A DNA stretch of 64,000 bases. Origin: Megalonaias nervosa (lineage: Eukaryota; Mollusca; Bivalvia; Unionida; Unionidae). The notes beneath the pieces were generated by a model that worked only from the letters and a program-made list of their open reading frames with translations, was not told the DNA's origin and did no database searches. Below, piece by piece: positions 45,703-56,344 of the stretch. Each line of letters opens with the position of its first letter. Position 1 is the first letter of the stretch. The position numbers and the translations under genes are program-made. The stretch covers positions 17,009 through 81,008 of the forward strand of contig JAECUM010093726.1 of assembly GCA_016617855.1 (NCBI GenBank). The letters are read 5' to 3'.

Positions 45703-48348
45703 CTATCGGTCTTGGACGTTGTCCCTTTTTATATACTGACCAATATCGACATATCCGTACGGTAAAGTAAAGTGATTAGGAAGCCGTACTCGCTTCTGGT
45801 ACACAATTTGATAAACTTTTTCCAAGTCGACTGACGATTTAGTATGTGGGTAAACGTACAATCTTGTGCGGTTCGTCGGTGGTCTCTCTAACATTTCGTT
45901 CTTCTCCAGACTGCAAGGCTTCACTCAGCATGCCAAAGTTCACCATTTGACTGGTGCGATAACTGAGAGTCAATGTTTTCACTTTACACTCCGTGTGCAC
46001 ATCTCCTTGTGGGTCCCGGTATTCGTAATCGTAATTTTTAGGACCGCCACTAGCAAAACTTAGAATCTTGTCGTCGGGATGTTCGTCCGTTTAGGCTCCT
46101 AAAGGGTCTCCTTCTATATTAGGGTGACTTTGACCCAGGCGATCGATGTAGATGCAACTGTCCGTGTCAATGTACAACACACGATCTCCTAGCAACAGTT
46201 TTAAGCGAGCATAGGCTGTCAAGTAAACTGCAATGATGACATTTCCAAATTCGTCGGCTTCTACAAAGTCCAGTTCTTCTTCGTAATTGACTAAGATCAA
46301 GTCATCACGAACGACGTCCACGTCTTTCATGTATTTGGTTTTCTCGTGAATCATCTGGAAGTAGTGGAAAGGTTCTGTCAAATACTCTGTCTTGGGTAAA
46401 CACGGTCGTTGTGCCATTTTACCCCACAAGCAAATTAACATCACTTTGGCAAACGATCGCCTTCCTTCGTTTTTCTCGATGTGGTCTAAAATGATACCTT
46501 CATGCTCCCAGTATTTGTCTTTGAATTTCTTTTGGTCTTCGGGACTCTGGCAGCAGGAAGGACAGCCACTGACTTCTTCTTTCACTTCAAAAAAGCATTC
46601 TCGTAGTCTACGAAAATGCCTTTCTTAGAATCGTCGCCCTTGTGGTACTGTTCTGTCTTGGGAAAGTAGTAAATTTCGTACACTTCTAACAGTTGGTATC
46701 CCAGGTTCAGAGCTTTAAACAAATTCACGCTGACCCACGTTCCCGTCAAGGCGCGTTCTTCCTGAGTGTGCTGACAATGTCGGTCTTGGTTGCACGTTTC
46801 GGCACAACTACGACACAATGGAAACATCAGTTTTCCTTGGCAATGATGAGGTAAAACGGGATGGTACAAGTCAGTGGGAGGCAAAACGTTACATTTGATC
46901 AATCCTTCGTATTGTCGAATGTTGTCCAGGTCGATGTGTTCGGTCAGCAATTGCTAGTGCCCTGCGGGAGAGCGACAATATTTGCACACGTAAGGATACA
47001 GCGAACACACGTCCAAGTATTTGATTACTTCTCCTTTCTCCTCGTCGGCTTGGTACAGTAAACAGGTGGCATTCATCCGTTCTCCGTACAAACTGTCATG
47101 TGGGTTCAGTGGGTCCACCAGCATGCAACTTTCCACGATGCGCTTAAACTAGGGATCGGTTTTCAAACGGTGATTGTACTCGTGTTCCCACATTTCCACC
47201 ACTTGGCATCCTTGCTGTTCTAACTTCAAGCGCCGCTGACAAGTGTCCTCGTACAAGTCTTCCATGGTTCGTTGTAAAAACTGATTTGTAGTGTCACGTT
47301 GAGGGTAACAGATCGGACATCCGTGAAATAGGCACCTGTTAAACTCGTACATGATCTTGGGGTTTTCTAGGTCCCAACCATCCACCGAATACCTGTCGAT
47401 GGTCTTTTCGCCTCCTCCGTTGCGCGGGTGTTGGATCCATTTGTTTTCCTTGTCGCACAAATAATGTAACCAGCGTAGGGCTTTGACCAAATATTGACCT
47501 TTGACAAAGTTGGTCGTTTGAGGACTTATGACAGCCAGGGTGTTTTCGGGCTTGAATCGTTGGCGGTACACTAAGGAACACGCTTTGTTAATGGTGCAAG
47601 CTTCTTTCAAAGGATCGATTACTCCATGCTCCATGAATAGTTCTCGAAATTTTCCACAGCAACGCCGTAAAATGTCCACGTCGGAACGACAATACTTTAA
47701 CATTTCTTCCTGAAAGGCGAAGGGGTCCGAGGCGTGAGTCTGGTACCAAGCGTAGAAAGCTTCTCGTTGTTCGGTAAGCATGTTGTCGGGATGGTAGTAG
47801 TGAGCCTCAGGCAAATGGGGTAGAAAGGCGTGTTGATTGGCTTCGGTATTGAAAAAGTGCGGAAAATAGCCTTTGGCCATGTCTGTCATTCAAAATGTTT
47901 TAGGCATTCAACTCAATGGCATGACCAAGTAACTCATCGAATCTTTAAACTGCACTTGTCCCACTTGCATGGAAATTAGTTTCTCTCCGTTCAAAGTTAC
48001 TTGAGGACGTTCGGTGCCTTGTTCCGCATAGTATCTGAGAAGAAATTGTCCATCGTATCCAGAGAAATTGTGAGTCATCACCATGGCATAGCGATGACAA
48101 TCTCTGTAACGTTCGATGTCCTCTTGACTCCACGTCTCGTCGATATGGTTAAAGATCGATTGAGCGAAATCGGTCAGCGTGTTTGGTCCCAAAAAAATTT
48201 TTTCACGTCCTCCAGGAATCTTGCTACATTAAGGGTAATGACTAAAGATAGGTTCTTGGATGCACTTCTCGCACGCTCGGTGAGCCACGCAGAAATTAGG
48301 AATATGAATGCCAGTCCCTTGCATGCTTTCGAAATCGAAAAAGATGAC
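45703..48348 (-). pseudogene. Protein-primed family B DNA polymerase, left-arm copy (5'-truncated)
   Basis: Read leftwards from 48348, it has Exo I IFFDFESMQGTGIHIPN with the catalytic Glu present, then Exo II HNFSGYDGQFLLRYY, Exo III YCRSDVDILRRC, motif A LDVCSLYPYVCKY, motif B region CLWGKMAQRPCLP, and motif C VLYIDTDSCIYID. Motif C comes after a deletion of about six codons. Five in-frame stops are at exactly the same codons as in the right arm (after SHYP, KTF, KTDP, AGH and LGA). The N-terminal domain and zinc region are missing, because the arm ends at Exo I. Only left-arm changes include YEIYYFPKTEQ. It cannot make a whole enzyme. Confidence 0.85.
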
Positions 48349-49085
48349 ACGTTCGTACTCCAGAATCCACGCTGCTCGGCAACTATGTCTCCTTCTCTCT
48401 GTCACTTCTACTTTTGCCCTTGACCAAGATATCTACCAACTCTGATTTAACACTTGTGTGTCCTCACTGCTCTAACCACTGTTGTTGCACCTACAAAGGC
48501 GATCTTTCCTAAGACCAAAGTATGAGACAGAGCAAGTAAGTTGTGAAGTTGAGCGGAGGTCTCTAAACAACAACTGTCAAGCCCCTATGTTCCAGTTCTG
48601 TTTGTGATAATAACTTGCGATACCTAACATTTTTTAAAGTGGAAATGTTTACAAGCCGTACAAAAGTTATGTGACTTTAGCTTTTGACACTTGCACAGAC
48701 TCTTTCACTTCATAAGTGTCAGTAGAAAAATATCTATCCGATTTTTACCATTTTCCAAAACACGCACACACTTGCAACGTGACCAGAATATGTTCTTCTT
48801 TATTTGTGGATATCCCACAGACCCGTCCCAGCATACAGAGCTGGTTGAGAACTGTAGGTGCAACAACAGTGGTAAGAGGAGTAGGAGACGTCATCGCTGC
48901 TGTCGAAAATGTGTAGTTCTGTTAAAAATGGATTTAGTATTTTTTTTTAAAAATATATCAAATGAGGAAACACAAGTGTTAAATCAGGGTTGGTAGATAT
49001 CTTGGTCAAGGGCAAAAGTAGAAGTGACAGAGAGAAGGATACATCGTTGCCGAGCAGCGTGGTTTCTGGAGTACGAACGTGTCCG
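48349..49085. repeat. Smaller palindrome in the centre of the element
   Basis: 48349-48500 is repeated in inverted form at about 48935-49080. Shared blocks are CAAGGGCAAAAGTAGAAGTG, TTGGTAGATATCTTGG and GTGCAACAACAGTGG. It encloses about 430 bp without a recognisable gene. The outer edges on both sides end at CGAACGTGTC. It could be a small MITE-like insertion or a scar of palindrome formation. Confidence 0.6.
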
Positions 49086-49319
49086 TACGGCACAGTACCG
49101 TCTCTGGTTCTCTAGATGACACCAACTGTCTGGGTTTTTTTTCTTGCAACCTTTTTCTTTCGTGGTAGGGTTTGAATCGAAGGGTCGTCAAGATGCATGA
49201 GGTGTTTAAGACGCACCATTGTCGTTCGCATAAGTTAGCCATGGGTTCCAATCTGTTTGGCTTTCACTTGCCCTTATGAAATATACCAATTCATTGTCAC
49301 AACAAGAGGTAGAGAGGGG

Positions 49320-49327
49320 TATATATA
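49320..49327 (+). promoter_or_regulatory. TATA box of the full-length polymerase gene
   Basis: TATATATA lies in GGGGTATATATACCG, 54 bp upstream of ATG 49374. The spacing is similar to the 62-64 bp seen for the two downstream modules. Confidence 0.5.
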
Positions 49328-49373
49328 CCGAGAGAAGGAACTTGGTTCAATCATTTTTGAATCAGCAATCGAG

Positions 49374-52300
49374 ATGAAACGATTTCACGATTTCAATGAG
49401 AGAGAAGAAGTAGGTAAGAGGCAGCGACGTGACGTATCGCCTCACACACGAAAAGAAGCGTTCGCTCAAATCGAACACATAAGCAAACACGAACCAACAC
49501 CTTCCATTTCTGCGACCAGACCGAGAGAGTCTATTCCAAACCAAAGTCCACCAGTATCACCCTAAAAGTATTACCACATTCGAGAGACGGAAAAATGCTC
49601 CTCTAGAAACAGTTAGAACTACGGTCTATATGTACACGGTAAAGTTTAAATATTTCAAGTCAGACGTACCGCTGGAGAAAGCAGAAGGGTTCATCACCGA
49701 TGTGTGGGATTCTTTGTTATCCGCACTGAAAGGACGATGCCAGTGCAAAGAAAACGATGTCATGAGATATTCCATTCATCACTACAGTTTGAAGTCACCC
49801 GTTTGGATCGAGTTTAGCAGCCCAGCAGAATCGACACCTTCCAAAGGCGTCGTCAAGATTCAGCACGTACAGCAATCCAACGACAAGTTTCACATCACCG
49901 ACGGAAAAGCGACACTGTTCATGACCCACGTGTCTCTTCCCCAAAGGACGGGACAAAAAAAGGTGTTATTGGTGGAAGACCGTCGCAGCATCAAGCGCAG
50001 CATTGTTCAAACTAACACCCCTCAAGACCAGATGTGTTTAACCCGTGCCATCGTGGTGGGACGAACGTATGCCGACAAGAACGACACGGCAGAATGGAAA
50101 AGAGCCTGGAAAACTATTCGACAATCGGACCGAGCCAAACAAGGAAAACAAGCAGAACTCCTATTACAGCAAGTGGGGCTATCCAAAGAGACACCCTGCG
50201 GCATTCCTGAAATGCAAACATTGCAAGACCTCTTGGCTCCACGCTACACCTTGAAAGTGCACCCTCAGGAAGTGCGCGGACCTCTGTTGTTTCGAGGCAA
50301 AAATTTCAAAGACGGAAAATACATTCACGTCTATCATCACGATGAACATTTGATGCCATCACCAGTATCACTGCATTCCTGGGATACAGTTAGTACTGGG
50401 AGAAATGTGACTATGGCTATAACAATCGAGAGCAACACAAGCATCATGGATCGAAATTTTCAGGATGTTTAGCCTCTGAACACTGTTTTGACGAAGGTCA
50501 AGAACGAGTGCATTGTCCAGCTTGTCAGCGCACTTTTGTCAGTCCAACCTGTTACCATCAACATCTGAAGACGCAAGGTTCACAGCAGAAAAGTGCTTGC
50601 CAACTACTGAGATTGTGCCCTACTTGTGGGCAATGCATACGCACCAATAGTGCAAAGGCTCAGGAAAGAAACGATGTCACATTTGTCGCCAAATCGTGGA
50701 CTTGGAACACGAATGCTACATTCAAAAATACCAACCCCAACAGGAAGAAGATGACCACAAGAAGAAATGGAATTTCATCTTATTCGATTTCAAATGCATG
50801 CAAGAGACTGGCATTCACATTCCTAATTCCTGCGTGGCTCACCGAGCGTGCGAGAAGTGCTTCCAAGAACCTATCTTTAGTCATTACCCTTAATGTAGCA
50901 AGATTCCTGAAGGACGCGAAAAAATTGTTCGGGGACCAAACACGCTGACCGATTTCGCTCAATCGATCTCAAATCCTATCGACGAGACGTGGAGTCAAGA
51001 GGACATCGAACGTTACGGAGATTGTCATCGCTATGCCATGGTGATGGCTCATAATTTCTCTGGATACGATGGACAATTTCTTCTCAGATACTATACGGAA
51101 CAAGGCACCGAACGTCCTAAAGTGACTTTCACCGGAACCAAACTCATTTCCATGCAAGTGGGACAAGTGCAGTTTAAAGATTCGATGAGTTACTTGGTCA
51201 TGCCATTGAGTCCAATACCTAAAACGTTTTGAATGACAGACATGGCCAAAGGCTATTTTTCTGCACTTTTTCAATACCGAAGCCAATCAACACGCCTTTC
51301 TACCCCATTTGCCTGAGGCTCACTACTACCATCCCGACAACATGCTTACCGAACAACGAGAAGCTTTCTACGCTTGGTACCAGACTCACGCCTCGGACGC
51401 CATCGACTTTCAGGAAGAAATGTTAAAGTATTGTCGTTCCGACGTGGACATTTTACGGCGTTGCTGTGGAAAATTTCGAGAACTGTTCATGGAGCACGGA
51501 GGAATCGATCCTTTGAAAGAAGCTTGCACCATTAACAAAGCGTGTTCCTTAGTGTACCGCCAACGATTCAAGCCCGAAAACACCCTGGCTGTCATAAGTC
51601 CTCAAACGACCAACTTTGTCAAAGGTCAATATTTGGTCAAAGCCCTACGCTGGTTACATTATTTGTGCGACAAGGAAAACAAATGGATCCAACACCCGCG
51701 CAACGGAGGAGGCGAAAAGACCATCGACAGGTATTCGGTGGATGGTTGGGACCTAGAAAACCCCAAGATCATGTACGAGTTTAACAGGTGCTTATTTCAC
51801 GGATGTCCGATCTGTTACCCTCAACGTGACACTACAAATCAGTTTTTACAACGAACCATGGAAGACTTGTACGAGGACACTTGTCAGCGGCGCTTGAAGT
51901 TAGAACAGCAAGGATGCCAAGTGGTGGAAATGTGGGAACACGAGTACAATCACCGTTTGAAAACCGATCCCTAGTTTAAGCGCATCGTGGAAAGTTGCAT
52001 GCTGGTGGACCCACTGAACCCACATGACAGTTTGTACGGAGAACGGATGAATGCCACCTGTTTACTGTACCAAGCCGACGAGGAGAAAGGAGAAGAAATC
52101 AAATACTTGGACGTGTGTTCGCTGTATCCTTACGTGTGCAAATATTGTCGCTCTCCCGCAGGGCACTAGCAATTGCTGACCGAACACATCGACCTGGACA
52201 ACATTCGACAATACGAAGGATTGATCAAATGTAACGTTTTGCCTCCCACTGACTTGTACCATCCCGTTTTACCTCATCATTGCCAAGGAAAACTGATGTT

Positions 52301-53438
52301 TCCATTGTGTCGTAGTTGTGCCGAAACGTGCAACCAAGACCGACATTGTCAGCACACTCAGGAAGAACGCGCCTTGACGGGAACGTGGGTCAGCGTGAAT
52401 TTGTTTAAAGCTCTGAACCTGGGATACCAACTGTTAGAAGTGTATCAAATTTACCAACTTCCCAAGACAGAACAGTACCACAAGGGCGACGATTCTAAGA
52501 AAGGCATTTTCGCAGACTACGTGAATACCTTTTTGAAAGTGAAAGAAGAAGTCAGTGGCTGTCCTTCCTGCTGCCAGAGTCCCGAAGACCAAAAGAAATT
52601 CAAAGACAAATACTGGGAGCATGAAGGTATCATTTTAGACCACATCGAGAAAAACGAAGGAAGGCGATCGTTTGCCAAAGTGATATTAATTTGCTTGTGG
52701 GGCAAAATGGCACAACGACCGTGTTTACCCAAGACAGAGTATTTGACAGAACCTTTCCACTACTTCCAGATGATTCACGACAAAGCCAAATACATGAAAG
52801 ACGTGGACGTCGTTCGTGATGACTTGATCTTAGTCAATTACGAAGAAGAACTGGACTTTGTAGAAGCCGACGAATTTGGAAATGTCATCATTGCAGTTTA
52901 CGTGACAGCCCATGCTCGCTTAAAACTGTACGAAGCTTTAGAACTGTTAGGAGATCGTGAGCTGTACTTTGACACGGACAGTTGCATCTACATCGATCGC
53001 CTGGGTGAAAGTCATCCTAATATGGAAGGAGACCCTTTAGGAGCCTAAACGGACGAACATCCCGACGACAAGATTCTAAGTTTTGCTAGTGGCGGTCCTA
53101 AAAATTACGATTACGAATACCGGGACCTACAAGGAGATGTGCACACGGAGTGTAAAGTGAAAACATTGACTCTCAGTTATCGCACCAGTCAAATGATGAA
53201 CTTTGGCATGCTGAGTGAAGCCTTACAGTCTGGAGAAGAACAAAGTTTTAGAGAGACCACCGACGAACCGCACAAGATTGTACGTTTACCCACACACCAA
53301 ATCGTCAGTCGACCCTTGGAAAAAGTCTATGAAGTTGTGTACCAGAAGCGAGTACGGCTTCCTAATCACTTTACTTTACCGTACGGATATGTCGATATTG
53401 GTCAGCATATAAAAAGGGACAACGTCCAAGACCGATAG
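49374..53438 (+). pseudogene. Full-length protein-primed family B DNA polymerase gene (right arm plus centre)
   Basis: From ATG 49374 (MKRFHDFNEREE) there is a basic leader with a frameshift near 49550. The N-domain follows (YTVKFKYFKSDVPLEK, FHITDGKATLFM), then a Cys/His-rich region (CPACQRTF, CPTCGQC, HECYIQKY) broken by frameshifts near 50380 and 50660. Exo I reads FDFKCMQETGIHIPN with Lys for the catalytic Glu. Exo II is HNFSGYDGQFLL, Exo III YCRSDVDILRRC, motif A LDVCSLYPYVCKY, motif B CLWGKMAQRP and motif C LYFDTDSCIYID. The tail contains LSFASGGPKNYDYEYRD and PNHFTLPYGYVDIG. Stops lie at about 50891, 51230, 51972, 52167 and 53046, and an extra T near 51260 shifts the frame. This DNA_pol_B_2 family copies linear genomes from a terminal protein. 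With about 1,350 codons it is longer than typical members because of the N-domain. Confidence 0.85.
53408..53415 (+). promoter_or_regulatory. TATA box embedded in the polymerase C-terminus
   Basis: TATAAAAA lies within the codons for HIKRDN, 64 bp upstream of ATG 53472. The surrounding block (TTTACC.TA.GGA.ATG..GATAT) is repeated about 270 bp downstream. Confidence 0.5.
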
Positions 53439-53471
53439 TTCATTTGTAACTACAAACGCCAAGCGAAAGAG

Positions 53472-53738
53472 ATGAATACTTTCAAACAGCAAGTATCGAG
53501 CGTAAGACTCAAGTCCAACGAGAAACTCGAGTGCGATGCTGTGCTTCACAATCACATCACCAATGCAGTACCACATCTTAGTTGTTTATTTACTAACACC
53601 ATGGCAAACTACGTGCAACCAGTGCGAATTCCAGACAACAAGACTTTACCTTATGGACATGCTGATATCACCCAGTATAAAATGGGACAACTTCCAAGAA
53701 CGACACTTCATTGCGAGGACAAACGCCGAGAAAGATGA
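53472..53738 (+). CDS. Small ORF between polymerase and N-domain gene, right arm
   Basis: Eighty-eight codons from an ATG (MNTFKQQVSSVRLKSNEK, TLPYGHADITQYKMG). No family is recognised. Its second half repeats the polymerase C-terminus (TLPYGYVDIGQHIKRD), so it probably arose by tandem duplication of that segment together with its TATA box. The left-arm mirror copy (45403-45669) is also open. It overlaps the start of the N-domain gene. Confidence 0.5.
   Translation: MNTFKQQVSSVRLKSNEKLECDAVLHNHITNAVPHLSCLFTNTMANYVQPVRIPDNKTLPYGHADITQYKMGQLPRTTLHCEDKRRER
53676..53683 (+). promoter_or_regulatory. TATA box of the N-domain gene
   Basis: TATAAAAT lies in CCCAGTATAAAATGGGAC, 62 bp upstream of ATG 53738, inside the preceding small ORF. 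Confidence 0.5.
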
Positions 53739-54251
53739 ATCACTCTACGCAGATGAAAAAAGAGAATGAACAAACATCATTGCCCACTTTCACCACCATA
53801 CCCTCACAGCAAAGCGGGTCCAACAAGGAAAAGGATTCAGTAGACCTAAAGGAGAATTTTAGCATCCAAATGATCCATACAGCGACTTCGAGAAAAATTA
53901 GGACGACAACTTACGCCGACACGGTGAAATTTAAAGACTTTGCGTCTGACGTTCCAGTCGAGGAAGCAGCAAGTTTCATTACGGACTTATTTGACTCACT
54001 GTTAGAGGAACTCAGACGTCAGTGTCAAGTCAAAGATCAAGGTCCTTTGAGCCTATCTATGTATCACGAAAGTTTGAGCTCTCCTGTATGTCTCGGGTTT
54101 AGTACACCTGTAGAATTAACTTCTCCAAACTATTGAGGGCTATTGAAGACGTGCAGACGATTAGAGAAGAATTTGACATTACCAATGGAAAAGTGACCAT
54201 TCATATGGCATACGTTGTACCTCCATGCGAAGAAGATAATAACCTCTATTG
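53738..54251 (+). pseudogene. Standalone PolB N-domain-like gene, right arm
   Basis: ATG 53738 gives MNHSTQMKKENEQ, a low-complexity Ser/Thr/Gln leader, then TVKFKDFASDVPVEE, FITDLFDSLLEELRR and LSMYHESLSSPVCLGF. A one-base loss near 54125 ends the frame at 54136. The remaining blocks (FDITNGKVT, MAYVVPPCEEDNN) follow in the next frame to 54251. It is about 170 codons before damage. The leader and domain correspond to residues 1 to about 190 of the neighbouring polymerase, so it is a partial gene duplicate kept as its own unit. Confidence 0.65.
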
Positions 54252-54984
54252 ATCTGCTTGTCGATAAGTGTACCTAGCACAATGGACATACCAACAGATC
54301 TACAGATGAAAGGCAGGACGTGACGGAAAACATCTATGCTGGGACACAAGTGGTAGCTGACCAGATTTAAACAACGTGCGTGACTGATAAAAATAAAAGC
54401 ACGAACTTTGTCCTATTTAAACGTTTGTTTCTTGTTTTAGCCTTTTCTCAAAAATGGACATTAATTGTAGTATGAAAAATGTCATTCTTTTATGAAATGC
54501 ATATGCTATTTTTTTTTTTTTTTTGAAGGCATGAACTGTAATTGTTAAAAGAAGTTTTCTAGAACCAAGAAATATATAACTTGTGAATAGGTTTATTTGA
54601 ATGTCCAAATTTGAATGTATTAAATGGATAGTGCTTGGACCAAAGCACAGGCCGCAGAGCCCATGTATATATTTGAGTAAATGTTTGTACCCATGCAATA
54701 GACTTTCCTTTTTGGAGTCTCTAATCTTTCTGTGAGTCTTTCTTTTGTAGCATCTCTGTCCTCTTTTCTGTGTGTTTGGATGTGTATTTGTTTGTTTCTG
54801 TATGTGTATGTTTGTCCCTATCAACTCTTTGTCCCTATAAATACATTTCACCCTATAAATAGTTTTAACCCTATAAACCCCATGACATCACCCATTTTCA
54901 ATTTCCATTGATCTCCAGATGACATTTCCATGTTAAATTCCCATTGTCCCCAAAGTACAAACCACTTCTTTTATCACAGACGTC
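54252..54984 (+). other. 3' non-coding part of the right arm
   Basis: AT-rich and devoid of a gene. It contains an AATAAA-like signal (AAAAATAAAAGCAC near 54390), a T-run at about 54510 and GTCCCTATAAATA blocks near 54830. Its mirror image in the left arm is at 44200-44890. Confidence 0.5.
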
Positions 54985-55180
54985 TACGTGAGGCTATAAA
55001 TCTTGAGGCTATAGAGCAAACGACCAAATTTAACAAAGAAGTCTACGTGAGGCTATAAGTCTTGAGGCTATAGTGCAAATGACCAAATTTAACACAGAAG
55101 TCTACGTGAGGTTATAAATCTTGAGGCTACGGTACAACCGCCTAAATTTAACATAGATGTCAACATGAGTCTATTGTGCC
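54985..55180 (-). repeat. Right subterminal repeats
   Basis: Three to four units of about 58 bp (GTCTACGTGAGGCTATAA, CTTGAGGCTA), the inverted counterpart of 43952-44180. Confidence 0.85.
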
Positions 55181-55193
55181 CCCATATACTACT

Positions 55194-55199
55194 CATCTA
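55194..55199. other. Target-site duplicate CATCTA (right)
   Basis: Identical to 43946-43951. The host sequence resumes right after it with CTCTGGTACATGAGTGGTAG, matching CCCTGGACACAAGTGGTAG in copy A. Confidence 0.85.
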
Positions 55200-56309
55200 C
55201 TCTGGTACATGAGTGGTAGCTGACCTCATTTTAAACGTGTGTGACGGATAAGGAGAGACCCATGAACTTTTTCCTGTTTGATTGATTCTTGTATTGTTTT
55301 GTCTTTTTCTTTAAAATGAACATTTATTGTAGCGCGAAAGAAAATTGCATTCTTCTATGAAATGTAAATACGTTCTATATGAAGTGGTTTTCTTTGAAAA
55401 CATGAACTTTAATTTTAAAAAGTAGTTTTCTAGATCAAAGAACTAAATAACTTGTAAATATGTTTGTTCCTTGTCTAAATCTTTATGTATTAAGTGGATA
55501 GTTCTTAGACCAAAGCACAGGCCAGAGAACCCATGGATATTCTTGAATCAACGTTTTCTACCCATACAGTAGATTTTTTTTGTCTGTCTGTGAGTCTTTC
55601 TTTGAAACATCTCTGTCCTCTTTGCTGTGTTTCCATCTTCTTTGTTTGGATGTGTATTTGTTTGTTTCTCCATCTCTATGTTTGTCCCTATCAACCTTTG
55701 TCCATACAAATGCATTTCAACCTATAAATAGATTTGACCCTATAAACCCATGACGTCACCTACCTTCATTCCGATTGACCCCCAGGTACCATTCCCATGC
55801 TAAATTCCCATTGTCGCTATATTCCTTTCACCTATTTTAACATAGAAGTTTCATTGTCGCCCTACCGTCCCCTTATTCTTTTAGCCTCCATTACTGTGAA
55901 ATATGCCCCTACCATGAGATGTGTTCTTTTCGGTGACTATCATTATACAAATAGTTCTGTGCAACATTCTTAAAAAAAAGTTTTGATTTAGTCTAGCGAC
56001 ATCACATCACACTTGTTACAAATTTAATACATGCAAATAATAATAATCCTAAATATAAATAAATAAATTAAGAATTAGCAATGAACAAATCAAAATTTAA
56101 ATATATTATTGTATTAAATATTTTATCAAACATATTTAAAGTACAAATATTTAACAATATCATGTCATTAAAACTATCAATCAGATTAAAAAAATATAGA
56201 GATCTTAAATAAGTATATAAATGCAAACTTTATGAGAACAAATATGAAATAAATAGATAACTGTGATTAATACTAAGAAGCGATTTTGTAATGACTCATT
56301 ACTCTTAAT

Positions 56310-56344
<35 letters not shown>

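Larger units (their letters stand above)
43952..48348 (-). repeat. Left arm of the large inverted repeat
   Basis: Reverse complement of 50776-55193, about 97-98% by eye in the polymerase region, with small indels. One is a deletion of about 18 bp in the left arm before polymerase motif C. The inner end is at the exonuclease I motif. Confidence 0.85.
43952..55193. mobile_element. 11.2-kb palindromic Polinton-like element with protein-primed PolB in both arms
   Basis: The ends are AGTTGTATATGGGGG on the left and, reverse-complemented, AGTAGTATATGGGGG on the right. Perfect CATCTA duplicates flank them. 5'-AGT ends and 6-bp duplications are the signature of Polinton integration. From both ends the sequence is an inverted repeat for 4.4 kb (43952-48348 against 50776-55193). 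The spacer (48349-50775) is unique apart from a smaller palindrome. The right arm plus the centre carries one full-length PolB gene, a small ORF and an N-domain ORF, and the left arm carries their mirror copies. No integrase, ATPase or capsid gene is visible, so any movement must have been in trans. The centre and arms are far better preserved than the Polinton at 20-40 kb. Confidence 0.85.
50776..55193 (+). repeat. Right arm of the large inverted repeat
   Basis: Inverted partner of 43952-48348. Homology starts at the Exo I motif (TTCGATTTC) and runs to the element terminus. Confidence 0.85.

Noticed and set aside
48001..48423. Plus-strand frame at the inner end of the left arm (and its mirror at 50969-51286)
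   Set aside because: Antisense of the conserved exonuclease region. Its openness follows from the polymerase codons on the other strand.
50776..53438. Stop-codon reassignment (UAG/UAA read as an amino acid) in the palindromic element's polymerase
   Set aside because: Several in-frame TAG/TAA codons looked systematic, but one shared stop is TGA (after KTF) and there are frameshifts and a changed Exo I residue. Ordinary decay explains it.
43952..55193. Explaining the palindrome purely as an assembly error
   Set aside because: The arms differ by scattered substitutions, an 18-bp deletion and arm-specific lesions. The element also has proper ends and a target duplication matching an empty site. 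Read evidence would still be needed to exclude it fully.
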